Below are positions 22,272 through 29,562 of a stretch of DNA of 41,797 nucleotides, in pieces (the first letter of the stretch is position 1; the number at the start of each line of letters is the position of its first letter). The notes under the pieces were generated by a model. It was not told where the DNA came from. It saw only the letters and a list, made by a program, of their open reading frames with translations, and did not search any database. The translations under genes and the position numbers were made by a program. The stretch is from a virus. The stretch is taken from the IMG/VR virus record IMGVR_UViG_3300049215_000130, positions 1-41,797 of that record. One strand, given 5' to 3'.

Positions 22272-22334
22272 CGTCGGTCGGCTTCATGACTTGGATTTCA
22301 AATAACTAACGCTGCTGCCGTGGATTCGCCGACG
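22272..22334 (+). other. Spacer between tRNAs with complementary arms
   Basis: The 81 bases between the two tRNAs hold CGTCGGT (22272-22278) and GCCGACG (22328-22334), which can pair as a 7-bp acceptor-like stem 49 bases apart. No T arm, anticodon arm or CCA could be fitted. It may be a decayed tRNA or a processing structure. Confidence 0.3.
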
Positions 22335-22346
22335 GTCAAACCCTGG

Positions 22347-22422
22347 TAGGGGCTGGTGTAGTGGCTGCACATCTGCTTGTGAGGCAGAAGGCGGAAGGGT
22401 TCGATTCCCTCGCCCCTGACCA
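22347..22422 (+). tRNA. tRNA-His (GTG)
   Basis: 76 bases. The acceptor TAGGGGC pairs with GCCCCTG (one G-U). The anticodon arm TCTGC-TTGTGAG-GCAGA is perfect, with anticodon GTG, and the T loop TTCGATT lies between AGGG and CCCT. CCA is encoded. The base before position 1 is G, as tRNA-His needs, but position 73 is A rather than the usual C. Confidence 0.8.
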
Positions 22423-22425
22423 ACC

Positions 22426-22438
22426 GCTACAAACTGCC
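22426..22438 (+). repeat. Recurring leader motif GCTACAAACTGCC, copy 1
   Basis: The exact 13-mer is also found at 24970-24982 and 29745-29757, with a one-base variant at 35248-35260. Here it lies just after tRNA-His and 19 bases before the ATG at 22458. ACTGCC can pair with the GGCAGT that follows to make a small hairpin. Confidence 0.7.
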
Positions 22439-22457
22439 TTTTCAGAGGGCAGTGCCA

Positions 22458-22724
22458 ATGAGTCTCCCACTATTTGACAAAAAGCGCATGGCGACCACGA
22501 TCATGGAGCGCCGAAACAAGGACGGCACCAGGGGCGCCAGTGCCGAAGTGAACCCCGAGGATGGCAAATCCGACGGGCTCCAAGACCTTTCCGTGGACCT
22601 TCTCCAGGCCATTGAACGCAAATCACCCTCCGAAATCGCTCAAGCTTTCAAGAAAATGTTCCAACACTGCGAGAGTGAACCGCACGAAGAGTACGGGGAA
22701 CCCGACGAAGACGATCAGGAGTAA
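22458..22724 (+). CDS. Small hypothetical protein (88 aa)
   Basis: ATG 22458 is preferred over the in-frame GTG 22452 because of AGAGGG upstream. The start is MSLPLFDKKRMATTIMERRN, the middle is Lys/Asp/Gly-rich, then DLSVDLLQAIERKSPSEIAQ and AFKKMFQHCESE, and the end is strongly acidic (EEYGEPDEDDQE). An acidic nucleic-acid-mimic or virion accessory role is possible, without proof. Confidence 0.6.
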   Translation: MSLPLFDKKRMATTIMERRNKDGTRGASAEVNPEDGKSDGLQDLSVDLLQAIERKSPSEIAQAFKKMFQHCESEPHEEYGEPDEDDQE

Positions 22725-22727
22725 GCC

Positions 22728-23156
22728 ATGGCCATGGACCCGAGAAAATTTGCAGCCGCTGTGGCGGTCAGACGCAACAACCAAAGCCAGGGGTCCATCC
22801 CCAAGGCAAGTTCCCTGGTGGGTGGTGCCCACTCCGTAGGCCCCGAGCCTGCTGGTGACTACGATGAGGTTGACACCTTACACCGTGCTCTGGGTAGCGC
22901 CATCGTGGACAAGATCATGAAGGCCCGCGAGGATGAACACCTTGCCAAAGGCGGATTCGTTGACGGCGCCGGGGATGAGTTCCTGGATGGCGACGGTGAC
23001 GAAGAGATGAGTGACGACGCCTACGACATGGATTCAGGCGAGGATGAGTCTGAAGGGGAAGACGAAACAGGGGAAGGTGAAGGCGGAACTGAGACACAGG
23101 GCTCGCTCCTCAGCCACATCTTCTCGAAAGTTCGACGGCGCCAAATGGGGAGGTAG
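22728..23156 (+). CDS. Acidic hypothetical protein (142 aa)
   Basis: AGGAG lies upstream of ATG 22728. The first half is mixed (MAMDPRKFAAAVAVRRNNQ, then VDTLHRALGSAIVDKIMKAR, which looks helical). Residues about 78-125 are almost all Asp/Glu/Gly (DGAGDEFLDGDGDEEMSDDA, then EDESEGEDETGEGEGG). It ends with a basic helix (LLSHIFSKVRRRQMGR). A terminal structure with a highly acidic low-complexity block suggests a scaffolding or accessory role, inferred only from composition. The ribosome site is in the preceding gene. Confidence 0.6.
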   Translation: MAMDPRKFAAAVAVRRNNQSQGSIPKASSLVGGAHSVGPEPAGDYDEVDTLHRALGSAIVDKIMKAREDEHLAKGGFVDGAGDEFLDGDGDEEMSDDAYDMDSGEDESEGEDETGEGEGGTETQGSLLSHIFSKVRRRQMGR

Positions 23157-23159
23157 GCC

Positions 23160-23342
23160 ATGTCTAATGACCAACTCTCGATTTTACTTGGCACTGTCAT
23201 AGGGCTTGTTATCATTCCTTGGTGCGCCTGGGTGACGACTTCGATCTTCAACCTGAAGACACAAACTGCCTTGTTTAAGGCAGAACTTCAGGCGGTGAAG
23301 CGTATCGAAGACGCGGTCGAGAAGATCATCAACCACCGCTGA
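23160..23342 (+). CDS. Small membrane protein (60 aa)
   Basis: GGGAGG precedes ATG 23160. Residues 6-30 (LSILLGTVIGLVIIPWCAWV) are one membrane segment, and residues 37-60 (TALFKAELQAVKRIEDAVEK) form a charged helix. This topology resembles holins or small inner-membrane proteins, but its location is far from the lysis block. The DNA around 23261 contains ACAAACTGCC in the coding frame. Confidence 0.6.
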   Translation: MSNDQLSILLGTVIGLVIIPWCAWVTTSIFNLKTQTALFKAELQAVKRIEDAVEKIINHR

Positions 23343-23358
23343 CGCCAAGGGAGTACCA

Positions 23359-24105
23359 ATGCGAATTTTGATCTTCGACTTGGAGACAAGTCCAATTGAA
23401 GCCCTGGTCTGGAGTCTCCGACAAAAGTTCATACCGCCAGAAATGATCCTCAAAGACTGGCAAATCATCTCCTGGGCTGCGAAGTGGCTCGGTGACCCTC
23501 CCAGCAAGATGCTCTACGCCGACACCCGGCGCCTCTCCGAAAAAGAAATCCTCAAACGACTCCACGCCCTGATTGACGAAGCAGACGCGATTATCGCGCA
23601 CAACGGGGATGGCTTCGATTTCATCCGGGTCAACACCCGTTTCAAGTTCCACGGGATGTTGCCGCCAAGCCCCGCGAAGCGGATCGACACCCGTAAGCTT
23701 TTTGCCAAATCCTTCGGCGAATCCTCGAACTCTCTTCTCTACCTCGCCGACAAGTACAACAAAAAATACAAAAAACTCAAGCATTCAAAGTTCCCTGGGA
23801 ATGACCTCTGGAAAGAGGTGCGCCTGGGAAACCGTGAGGCTTGGGCTGAAATGGCGAAATACAACAAGCACGACGTGCTCGCCTTGGAAGAACTCTACCT
23901 CGGGGTAGCCCCCTGGGACGACAAGCCCTTTTTCATTCATGACGATGAGATCAGGTGCAAGTGCGGCTCAGAAGACTACCATAAGCGAGGTTTTTACTAT
24001 ACTAATCTGCGGAAATACCAACGGTACCAGTGTCAGGACTGCGGCTACTGGTGGAGAGACACGCGGGCGATCCGTTGCGGCGCTCAGCAAGGGTGTGTCC
24101 GGTAA
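23359..24105 (+). CDS. DEDD-family 3'-5' exonuclease with C-terminal zinc ribbon
   Basis: 248 residues. The RNase H-like exonuclease residues are visible: IFDLETSP (Asp7, Glu9), IIAHNGDGFDF (Asp87) and YNKHDVLALEELYL (Tyr168, Asp172), giving a DEDDy set. DTRKLFAKSFGESSNSLLYLAD lies between. Residues 200-228 form a zinc ribbon (CKCG ... CQDCGYWW) joined to a basic end. No polymerase domain is present, so the exonuclease acts alone on DNA or RNA ends. The start has AAGGGAG upstream. The last 104 bases are overlapped by a convergent minus-strand gene. Confidence 0.85.
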   Translation: MRILIFDLETSPIEALVWSLRQKFIPPEMILKDWQIISWAAKWLGDPPSKMLYADTRRLSEKEILKRLHALIDEADAIIAHNGDGFDFIRVNTRFKFHGMLPPSPAKRIDTRKLFAKSFGESSNSLLYLADKYNKKYKKLKHSKFPGNDLWKEVRLGNREAWAEMAKYNKHDVLALEELYLGVAPWDDKPFFIHDDEIRCKCGSEDYHKRGFYYTNLRKYQRYQCQDCGYWWRDTRAIRCGAQQGCVR

Positions 24106-24274
24106 ACAAATCCCGGCTCCCTTGGAAAAGCTCCAGCGATACAGTCGTCCCGCAAGGACAGTTATAAAGCACCATCCCGAATGCCTTCCAGACGGACACG
24201 AACTTCACGTCCGCCCGGAAGGATTTTCGGTCTCTCCATATCCGCTTGCAGCTTGAACAAGTCTTTGGAAACAC
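24002..24274 (-). CDS. Small zinc-ribbon protein (GTG start)
   Basis: GTG 24274 gives FPKTCSSCKRIWRDRKSFRA, then VKFVSVWKAFGMVLYNCPCG, with two Cys pairs (CSSC and NCPC) for a zinc ribbon. The last 45 residues lie antisense to the exonuclease gene and are Ser/Thr/Gly-rich, so the C-terminus may be an accidental extension. It is the last of four small minus-strand genes. Confidence 0.5.
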   Translation of the reverse strand: MFPKTCSSCKRIWRDRKSFRADVKFVSVWKAFGMVLYNCPCGTTVSLELFQGSRDLFTGHTLAERRNGSPACLSTSSRSPDTGTVGISAD

Positions 24275-24280
24275 ATTTCA

Positions 24281-24478
24281 TCACTTCCCTTCGGTGTAGT
24301 CCCAGCCACAAGCGGCTAGGAATTTTTCCCGGTCAAAGGCCGGGTTCATGGTTTTACAGAACGTAGCCATTGCCTGTACGTCCAGTTCCCACTGGGTGCG
24401 CTTGTTAGCGTCCCAGTGCGGCTCTGGCTTCTGTTCTTTCAACAGGCGTGCCATTTCTCTGAAGTGTTTTCGTGTCAT
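24281..24478 (-). CDS. Small conserved phage protein (65 aa)
   Basis: ATG 24478 has GAAGGAG upstream. The sequence (MTRKHFREMARLLKEQKP, QWELDVQAMATFCKTMNPAF, DREKFLAACGWDYTEGK) fits a very common family of small phage proteins that start M-x-R-K-H-x and end F-x-x-A-C-G. Their function is unknown to me. The start lies inside the 3' end of the upstream gene. Confidence 0.75.
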   Translation of the reverse strand: MTRKHFREMARLLKEQKPEPHWDANKRTQWELDVQAMATFCKTMNPAFDREKFLAACGWDYTEGK

Positions 24479-24632
24479 TGCGTTTTCTCCTTCGTTTGTA
24501 TTCCCAGTGCCACAGCCCAATGAGCAGTAGCGCCAGTGCGATTGCTTTTCCTTCGGCCAGGCCAGAAGTGGCCACTAACAGACGGGCGATAAGGTCGATG
24601 ATGGTCGCCTTCACTCCACTGTCCAGGTCCAT
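24405..24632 (-). CDS. Small membrane protein (75 aa)
   Basis: The N-terminal part contains a hydrophobic stretch at about residues 30-45 (AIALALLLIGLWHW), preceded by ATIIDLIARLLVATSGLAEG and followed by a strong basic segment (EYKRRRKRND), so it is anchored with the C-terminus inside. The last 25 residues overlap the next gene out of phase and may be incidental. Function unknown. Confidence 0.55.
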   Translation of the reverse strand: MDLDSGVKATIIDLIARLLVATSGLAEGKAIALALLLIGLWHWEYKRRRKRNDTKTLQRNGTPVERTEARAALGR

Positions 24633-24641
24633 AGTCGTCTC

Positions 24642-24845
24642 CTAAGCAGCAAGGCCCTTGATGGGCTTCTGTTGAGGCGCGCGGCTCGGGCCTTCGACCA
24701 GGAGCTGGATCACATTATCCAGGTCTCCCATGATCTTATCGACCGTCTTCTCGATGGCTGGCAGGTTCTTCTCCCGCCGTTCCTCGGGCAGACTTTCGAC
24801 CAGGCGTTTCATAATCAGCAGCTTCGTCATCATTCTCGGGTCCAC
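24642..24845 (-). CDS. Small helical protein (67 aa, GTG start)
   Basis: GTG 24845 has GGGGGG seven bases upstream and is chosen over ATG 24833. The product is helical and charged: MTKLLIMKRLVESLPEERRE, then LPAIEKTVDKIMGDLDNVIQ, then a Pro/Gln/Lys tail. It opens the small minus-strand block. Function unknown. Confidence 0.55.
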   Translation of the reverse strand: MDPRMMTKLLIMKRLVESLPEERREKNLPAIEKTVDKIMGDLDNVIQLLVEGPSRAPQQKPIKGLAA

Positions 24846-25021
24846 TTTGTGGCCCCCCTTTCTTGAGAACTATCTAATACAAACATGATGCCACATGCAA
24901 GCCCATGTAATACCTTTAGGAAACCCGTCTGGTATTGCATCCTGCATTCTGCACGTTGCATCGTGCGCAGCTACAAACTGCCCATTTCGTGGATGAGAAG
25001 TTACGCCAAACGGTCAAATTT
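24846..25021. promoter_or_regulatory. Divergent intergenic region with TGCA repeats and motif copy 2
   Basis: A 176-base gap between the minus-strand gene block and the portal block. It holds a row of TGCA/TGCGC units (tattgcatcctgcattctgc continuing to gcgcag, about 24936-24970) and then the recurring motif at 24970-24982. Promoters for both directions are expected here. TTGAGA and TAATAC on the plus strand are poor matches, so no promoter is called. Confidence 0.4.
24970..24982 (+). repeat. Recurring leader motif GCTACAAACTGCC, copy 2
   Basis: Identical 13-mer to 22426-22438 and 29745-29757. It lies in the divergent region, 7 bases before a possible GTG start (24989) and 39 before ATG 25022. 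Confidence 0.7.
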
Positions 25022-25216
25022 ATGCGCTCAAACGGCATTCTGAAGCTCAGAAATGGCGATTTAGAGCTTGAGCTGTCACCGCAGGCCATTGCCATGCGGC
25101 CAAAGCGCAGCGGGGAGCCTGAGACCGAAGCGCCGCCAAAGCCTGAGTACACCGATATGGATATTCTGCTTTGGTCGGCCCCTGGCTTAATGCTGCCGGA
25201 GGACGAAGATGCCTAA
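25022..25216 (+). CDS. Small hypothetical protein before portal (64 aa)
   Basis: ATG 25022 starts MRSNGILKLRNGDLELELS, with MRPKRSGEPETEAPPKPEY, a Pro/Glu-rich section, and DMDILLWSAPGLMLPEDEDA. An in-frame GTG at 24989 (adding VDEKLRQTVKF) is an alternative; neither has a clear ribosome site. The end overlaps the portal gene by eight bases, so translation is coupled. Small acidic proteins of this position and ending precede portal genes in other podovirus-like genomes I recall, but the function is unknown. Confidence 0.55.
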   Translation: MRSNGILKLRNGDLELELSPQAIAMRPKRSGEPETEAPPKPEYTDMDILLWSAPGLMLPEDEDA

Positions 25217-27173
25217 GATCACCCCCCGCGCGAACGGGGGACGGGAAACCATCACCGTCCACACCCAGAGCGACGCGAAGAAAAAGAACATCCCCTCCGA
25301 CTGGTGGAACGGCGACTCCAAAAAGGAGATCGGCGAAAAGCTTTTGGGCACGGTGGGATGGCTCAAAGAACAACAGAATCAGAAGCTCCGCGCAGCCGCG
25401 ATTCACGCGAGGATGTATGGCAATCAACCCCTTTTCGGCTGGGCGGGCTCGAACTTCGCCAAACTTCAGAGCAAGTCACTGCCTATGGATCGTCCGACTA
25501 TGTCTGTGGTCACAAGCTGCATTGACACTCTGGTTAGTCGGATTACTCAGTCTCGACCTCGCCCGGTCTTTCTCACCGACGGCGCCGACGCCAAACAGCG
25601 CCAGCTCGCAAAGCAACTCAACAACTTTATCCAAGGGGAGTTTTACCAAACCAAAGCCTACGAACTCGGCCCCAAGATTCTTCGGGATGCCTGCATATTT
25701 GGTCCCGGAATAGTCAAAGTCCTCGAAGACCTCAATAAGCGCGTCAGCATTGAGCGTCGTCTGTTCACCGAACTCCTGGTTGACCAGAACGACTCATTCA
25801 ATGGGGAGCCGCGCCAGATGTATGAGCTGAAGCTTGTAGATCGGGCGGTGCTCCAGGAGTTTTTCCCGAAGTACAAAACGCTGATTCAGAGGGCAGAGAA
25901 TGGCTATGTCGATCAGGCTGAGGAACAGAAGTCGGTTTCAGATTTGGTTATCGTCGCGGAGGGGTGGCACCTACCGTCAGGCCCGAATGCGAATGATGGT
26001 CTGCATGTCATTGGCTGCGACCAGGGCGTCATTTTCGATGAGCCTTGGACAAAGGCCAAATTCCCCTTTGTGACCCTAAACTACTCCATGCCCCTGGTGG
26101 GCATCTGGGGTAAGGGTCTCGCGGAGCAGCTCATGGGGACCCAGGTCGAAATCAACAAGCTCCTCATGACCATGAGTAAAGCCATCAACCTTGTGGGCGT
26201 CCCCCGCGTGTTCGTTGAGGAAGGCTCGAAAGTCGTCAAGGCCCACCTCAACAACGAAGTAGGTTCGATCGTGACCTACAGGGGCACAAAACCTGAGTAC
26301 GAAATCGCACCCTGCATGCCGCAGGAAGTCTATGCACAGCTTGAAAGACTGGTGAACTATGCTTACCAACAGGCCGGAATCTCCCAACTCGCCGCAGGCT
26401 CTAAGAAGCCCGAAGGTCTCAACTCTGGCGTGGCGCTACGTGAGTATGACGATAACCAGACAGATCGCTTTGCTACTCTTTCTCGGGCATACGACACTTT
26501 CTTTGTGGACCTCGCTTATCAAGTCACTGATAAGGCTGCCGAAATCGCGGAGAGAGATGGAAGCTATTCGACGGTCTACCCTAACCGCGATGGCACCAAG
26601 GAAATCGACCTTCCCGCCGCAGAACTTCTCACCAAAGACCCCGTCATCCAGTGCTTTGACTCTAGTTCACTGCCAAGAGACCCTGCCGGACGGAAAGCCG
26701 AAGTGGTGGAACTGATGCAGGCTGGGGTCATCTCGCCCCAGGAAGGCCGCAGGCTCCTCGACTACACCGACATTCAGCAGGTGGACAAGCTGGAGAACGC
26801 GGCAGAGGAACGCATCCTCCAGATTCTCGACGACATCGTGGGAGAAGGGGAGTTCACCGCCCCGGACAACTTCCTCATGTCCGTCACCGACCAGATGTCG
26901 GGTCAGCCTTTGTGCATGAAGCTCTGTACCCAGTACATCAACCTGTACTCGGGCACGAACCTCGAAGAAGACCGCATGCAGCTATTGCGCGACTTCTTTA
27001 GTCAGGCACAGGCAATCATGAAAGGTGTTCAGCTTGCTCAGCAGCAACAGCAGATGCAAGCGCAACAACAGCAAATGGCGATGCAAGGCGGGAGGCCACA
27101 GCCGCAAGCGGTGCCTCAGCCCCGTCCCCAATCTCCAATGCTGCAACAGGTCCCCCAACAGGGTGGCCACTAA
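25209..27173 (+). CDS. Portal protein (P22-like)
   Basis: 654 residues, with GGAGGA upstream of ATG 25209. Residues 60-330 hold portal-type elements (RPTMSVVTSCIDTLVSRITQ, RPRPVFLTDGAD, KAYELGPKILRDACIFGPGI and KLVDRAVLQEFFPK), followed by the core GKGLAEQLMGTQVEINKLLM with the long helix. Later come VNYAYQQAGISQLAAG and GVALREYDDNQTDRFATLSR, the typical portal stem/wing section. The last 80 residues are Gln-rich (LAQQQQQMQAQQQQMAMQGG), a barrel-like tail of podoviral portals. A dodecameric ring at the capsid vertex is the family role. Confidence 0.88.
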   Translation: MPKITPRANGGRETITVHTQSDAKKKNIPSDWWNGDSKKEIGEKLLGTVGWLKEQQNQKLRAAAIHARMYGNQPLFGWAGSNFAKLQSKSLPMDRPTMSVVTSCIDTLVSRITQSRPRPVFLTDGADAKQRQLAKQLNNFIQGEFYQTKAYELGPKILRDACIFGPGIVKVLEDLNKRVSIERRLFTELLVDQNDSFNGEPRQMYELKLVDRAVLQEFFPKYKTLIQRAENGYVDQAEEQKSVSDLVIVAEGWHLPSGPNANDGLHVIGCDQGVIFDEPWTKAKFPFVTLNYSMPLVGIWGKGLAEQLMGTQVEINKLLMTMSKAINLVGVPRVFVEEGSKVVKAHLNNEVGSIVTYRGTKPEYEIAPCMPQEVYAQLERLVNYAYQQAGISQLAAGSKKPEGLNSGVALREYDDNQTDRFATLSRAYDTFFVDLAYQVTDKAAEIAERDGSYSTVYPNRDGTKEIDLPAAELLTKDPVIQCFDSSSLPRDPAGRKAEVVELMQAGVISPQEGRRLLDYTDIQQVDKLENAAEERILQILDDIVGEGEFTAPDNFLMSVTDQMSGQPLCMKLCTQYINLYSGTNLEEDRMQLLRDFFSQAQAIMKGVQLAQQQQQMQAQQQQMAMQGGRPQPQAVPQPRPQSPMLQQVPQQGGH

Positions 27174-27191
27174 ACCGAGGAAGGAAGCTAT

Positions 27192-28133
27192 ATGCCTCAG
27201 ATCATTGAGAGAATGCAGGGTGGCGCGATTGCGTCCACTCATCAGCAAGTACAGGCTGGGACCCAGCGTCCCGACGCCTACCAAGCACAGCAACAGCTAC
27301 AAAATGCCACTACTGAGAGTCCCCCCAAAACCGGAGAAGGTGCTGCACAAACCCCCGGCCAGGAGAAGACTCCAGACGCCCAGAGACTCGAAGCCCTTGC
27401 ACGAAGGGAAAAGATGCTCCGGCGCGAGGCCCAGAAGATTGCTCAGGAGAAGCAGCAGCTCGCACCTCTCCAGCAGCAACTCGAAGCGGCGAAGCGCGAA
27501 AACGCGCAACTCCGTGGCTGGGCTCAGCGTTTCTACCGCAACCCGGTGGAAGTGCTGAATGAGGCAGGTGTACCTGGTGATGTGATTACCCAGGGGCTCC
27601 TGAATCAGCCTTCGCGCGAAGCGGTCTCGATCCGGGCCATCCAACACCAACTCGCCCAAATCCAAGAGCAGAACAAGGCACTGGAGACGAAGGTCACCGA
27701 GAGTCAGCAGGCTCAGTACGATCAGGCTAAAAACCAGATTCGTTCTGATGCCAGGTCGCTGATTTCCTCGGAGGCAGAGTCTTACGAAGCCATTGCGAAG
27801 CAAGGGGATGAGGCGATTGATGCCGTGGTGGAACTGATCGAACAGACCTTTGAGAAGGAAGATCGGTTGATGAGCGTCAAAGAGGCCGCAGACGAAGTGG
27901 AGAACTTCCTGATCGAGGAAGCCATCAAGCTGAACAGCCTCAAGAAAGTTCAAAGCAAGCTTGGACAGGCAAGCACTCAGAGCGGACAGACTCAGAGTAC
28001 ACCGCCTGCCAATCAGGGTCAGACAACTCTGTCCAACCGGGGCCTACCAGCCCCAGCGCCGAAGGGACGCAGAACGGAAAGGGAACGAATCGCAGCCGCG
28101 ATTCAAGCCTTCCAATCGGCCCGGACGCAATAA
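27192..28133 (+). CDS. Scaffolding-like protein
   Basis: 313 residues, Gln/Glu/Ala-rich and mostly coiled coil from about residue 70 to 260 (EALARREKMLRREAQKIAQE, QQQLEAAKRENAQLRGWAQR). It lies between portal and coat genes, the normal place of the scaffold. The C-terminal 60 residues are Ser/Gln/Pro then Arg-rich (PKGRRTERERIAAAIQAF), like the basic coat-binding end of scaffolds. ATG 27192 is preceded by GAGGAAGG. No protease motif was seen. Confidence 0.8.
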   Translation: MPQIIERMQGGAIASTHQQVQAGTQRPDAYQAQQQLQNATTESPPKTGEGAAQTPGQEKTPDAQRLEALARREKMLRREAQKIAQEKQQLAPLQQQLEAAKRENAQLRGWAQRFYRNPVEVLNEAGVPGDVITQGLLNQPSREAVSIRAIQHQLAQIQEQNKALETKVTESQQAQYDQAKNQIRSDARSLISSEAESYEAIAKQGDEAIDAVVELIEQTFEKEDRLMSVKEAADEVENFLIEEAIKLNSLKKVQSKLGQASTQSGQTQSTPPANQGQTTLSNRGLPAPAPKGRRTERERIAAAIQAFQSARTQ

Positions 28134-28178
28134 CACCCCTAGCCTGGAGGCCAGGAAGGGGAAACATGAGAGGATACC

Positions 28179-29489
28179 ATGGGTGCTGTATACGCAAACG
28201 TCAGCAACCAGGTTGCAGCCCTAAAAGAGCTGTACACTGGCGATGACTTCATGGTTGACCTGGTCTATAAGAAGAACCCCTTCCTGGCCCTGGTCAACAA
28301 ATCGGAAGCCCCTGGCGGGTTTGCCGGTAAGTACATTCCTGTGCCGCTGATCTACGGAACTCCGCAAGGCCGTTCCGCAACCTTCAGCTCCGCACAGAAC
28401 AACCAGACTGCTCCTTCCGTTTCGAGCTTCTTCGTCTATCGCGTCAAGAACTACCAGCTTGCCACGATCGAGAACGAACTTCTTGAAGCCACGAAGGACA
28501 ATGCTGGCGCCTTCGTCGATGAGGCGAAACTGGTTATGGACACGGCCATTCGGAACATCTCGAATGACTTGGCCCACGACCTCTTCGGTAGCCCCACGGG
28601 CATCGGTGTTCGCGGTACCTTCGGTACTGGCGGCATCAGCTCGGGTGTCATCACCCTGGATAACTCCAGCGATGTGGTGAACTTTGAAGTGGGGATGGTC
28701 CTGGAGTCGTTCTCGATCTCGGGCACCACGGCTACGATTTCCACGGGTGGTAACCTCGGTTACGTCATCGCGGTGGATCGTGGCGCTGGTACCGTGACCG
28801 TGTCCGCGACTGCGGGTGGTGCGGCTGGTACGCCGACCAACTGGTCTGCCGGTTCGTTCCCGAACCTCGCTCAGACGGGGGACATCAACTACGCCTCGGG
28901 TGGTCTCGGAACCGCCAACGGCTCGGCCCTGAAAATCTCGGGTCTGAGCGCGTGGCTTCCGACCTCGGCTCCTGGTGGTGGTGACTCCTTCTGGGGTGTG
29001 AACCGCTCTGCGGATGCAACCCGTCTCGCGGGTATCCGTTATGACGGACGCGCTCAGCCGATCGAGGAAGCCCTGATCGACGCCGCTGCCCTGGTTGCCC
29101 GCGAAGGTGGACAGCCCGACATGGCGTTCGTGACCTTTGCGACCTACTCCGCTCTGGAGAAGTCGCTGGGCGCCAAGGTCCAGTATGTGGACGTGAAGCA
29201 CGACGAAGCCGACATCGCCTTCGCCGGGATTCGCATCCACGCTCCATATGGCCCGATCACGGTCATCCCGGACAGAAACTGCCCGGCCAAGACTGTGTTC
29301 CTGCTCCAGATGGATTGCTGGAAGCTGCGCTCCCTCGGGAAGGCTCCTCACATCCTGACCTACGGTGCCGAAGGGCTCGAAGGTCTGCGTGTGGGAACGG
29401 CGGATGCTCTCGAAATCCGCCTGGGCTACTACGGGAACCTCATCTGCAACGCCCCTGGCTTCAACGCTGTTGTCCAGGTCGGAGCATAA
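28179..29489 (+). CDS. Major capsid protein (HK97-fold, with inserted domain)
   Basis: 436 residues. The N-terminus (AALKELYTGDDFMVDLVYKK, FLALVNKSEAPGGFAGKYIP) is followed by SVSSFFVYRVKNYQLATIENE and LAHDLFGSP, an HK97 A-domain-like start. Residues 145-230 are Gly/Ser/Thr/Val-rich (TGIGVRGTFGTGG, VNFEVGMVLESFSISGTTAT, VIAVDRGAGTVTVSATAGG), which I read as an inserted beta domain exposed on the capsid. The core resumes with EEALIDAAALVAREGGQPDM and KAPHILTYGAEGL. A double hairpin follows the gene. The coat call rests on position and pattern, not on a motif. Confidence 0.85.
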   Translation: MGAVYANVSNQVAALKELYTGDDFMVDLVYKKNPFLALVNKSEAPGGFAGKYIPVPLIYGTPQGRSATFSSAQNNQTAPSVSSFFVYRVKNYQLATIENELLEATKDNAGAFVDEAKLVMDTAIRNISNDLAHDLFGSPTGIGVRGTFGTGGISSGVITLDNSSDVVNFEVGMVLESFSISGTTATISTGGNLGYVIAVDRGAGTVTVSATAGGAAGTPTNWSAGSFPNLAQTGDINYASGGLGTANGSALKISGLSAWLPTSAPGGGDSFWGVNRSADATRLAGIRYDGRAQPIEEALIDAAALVAREGGQPDMAFVTFATYSALEKSLGAKVQYVDVKHDEADIAFAGIRIHAPYGPITVIPDRNCPAKTVFLLQMDCWKLRSLGKAPHILTYGAEGLEGLRVGTADALEIRLGYYGNLICNAPGFNAVVQVGA

Positions 29490-29491
29490 GT

Positions 29492-29520
29492 TAAACTAGG
29501 CTCCCCCCTTACCTAGTTTA
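29492..29520 (+). other. Hairpin after major capsid gene
   Basis: TAAACTAGG and CCTAGTTTA form a perfect 9-bp stem around an 11-base C-rich loop. No T-run follows directly; the second hairpin begins two bases later. It may protect the coat mRNA 3' end. Confidence 0.55.
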
Positions 29521-29521
29521 G

Positions 29522-29562
29522 ACGGGCTGGCTGTCTTCGGATGGTCAGCCCGTTTCCTTTTT
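29522..29562 (+). terminator. Strong intrinsic terminator with UUCG tetraloop
   Basis: ACGGGCTGGCTGTC and GATGGTCAGCCCGT pair fully over 14 bp (with three G-U pairs) around TTCG, closed by C-G, followed by the T-rich tail tttcctttttc. It ends coat-gene transcripts. The 3' arm overlaps the stop of the antisense gene at 29545. Confidence 0.88.

Noticed and set aside
23260-23270. ACAAACTGCC in the small membrane-protein gene as a fifth motif copy
   Set aside because: Only the 10-base core matches and it lies within a coding frame, so it was not counted with the intergenic copies.
27292-27304. CTACAAAATGCC in the scaffold-like gene as another copy of the leader motif
   Set aside because: One mismatch in the core and fully inside a coding sequence; treated as chance.
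28221-29351. 376-residue open frame on the minus strand opposite the coat gene
   Set aside because: It is a shadow of the coat gene: Arg/Gly/Val-rich, no ribosome site, no recognisable domain, and entirely antisense to a well-supported gene.
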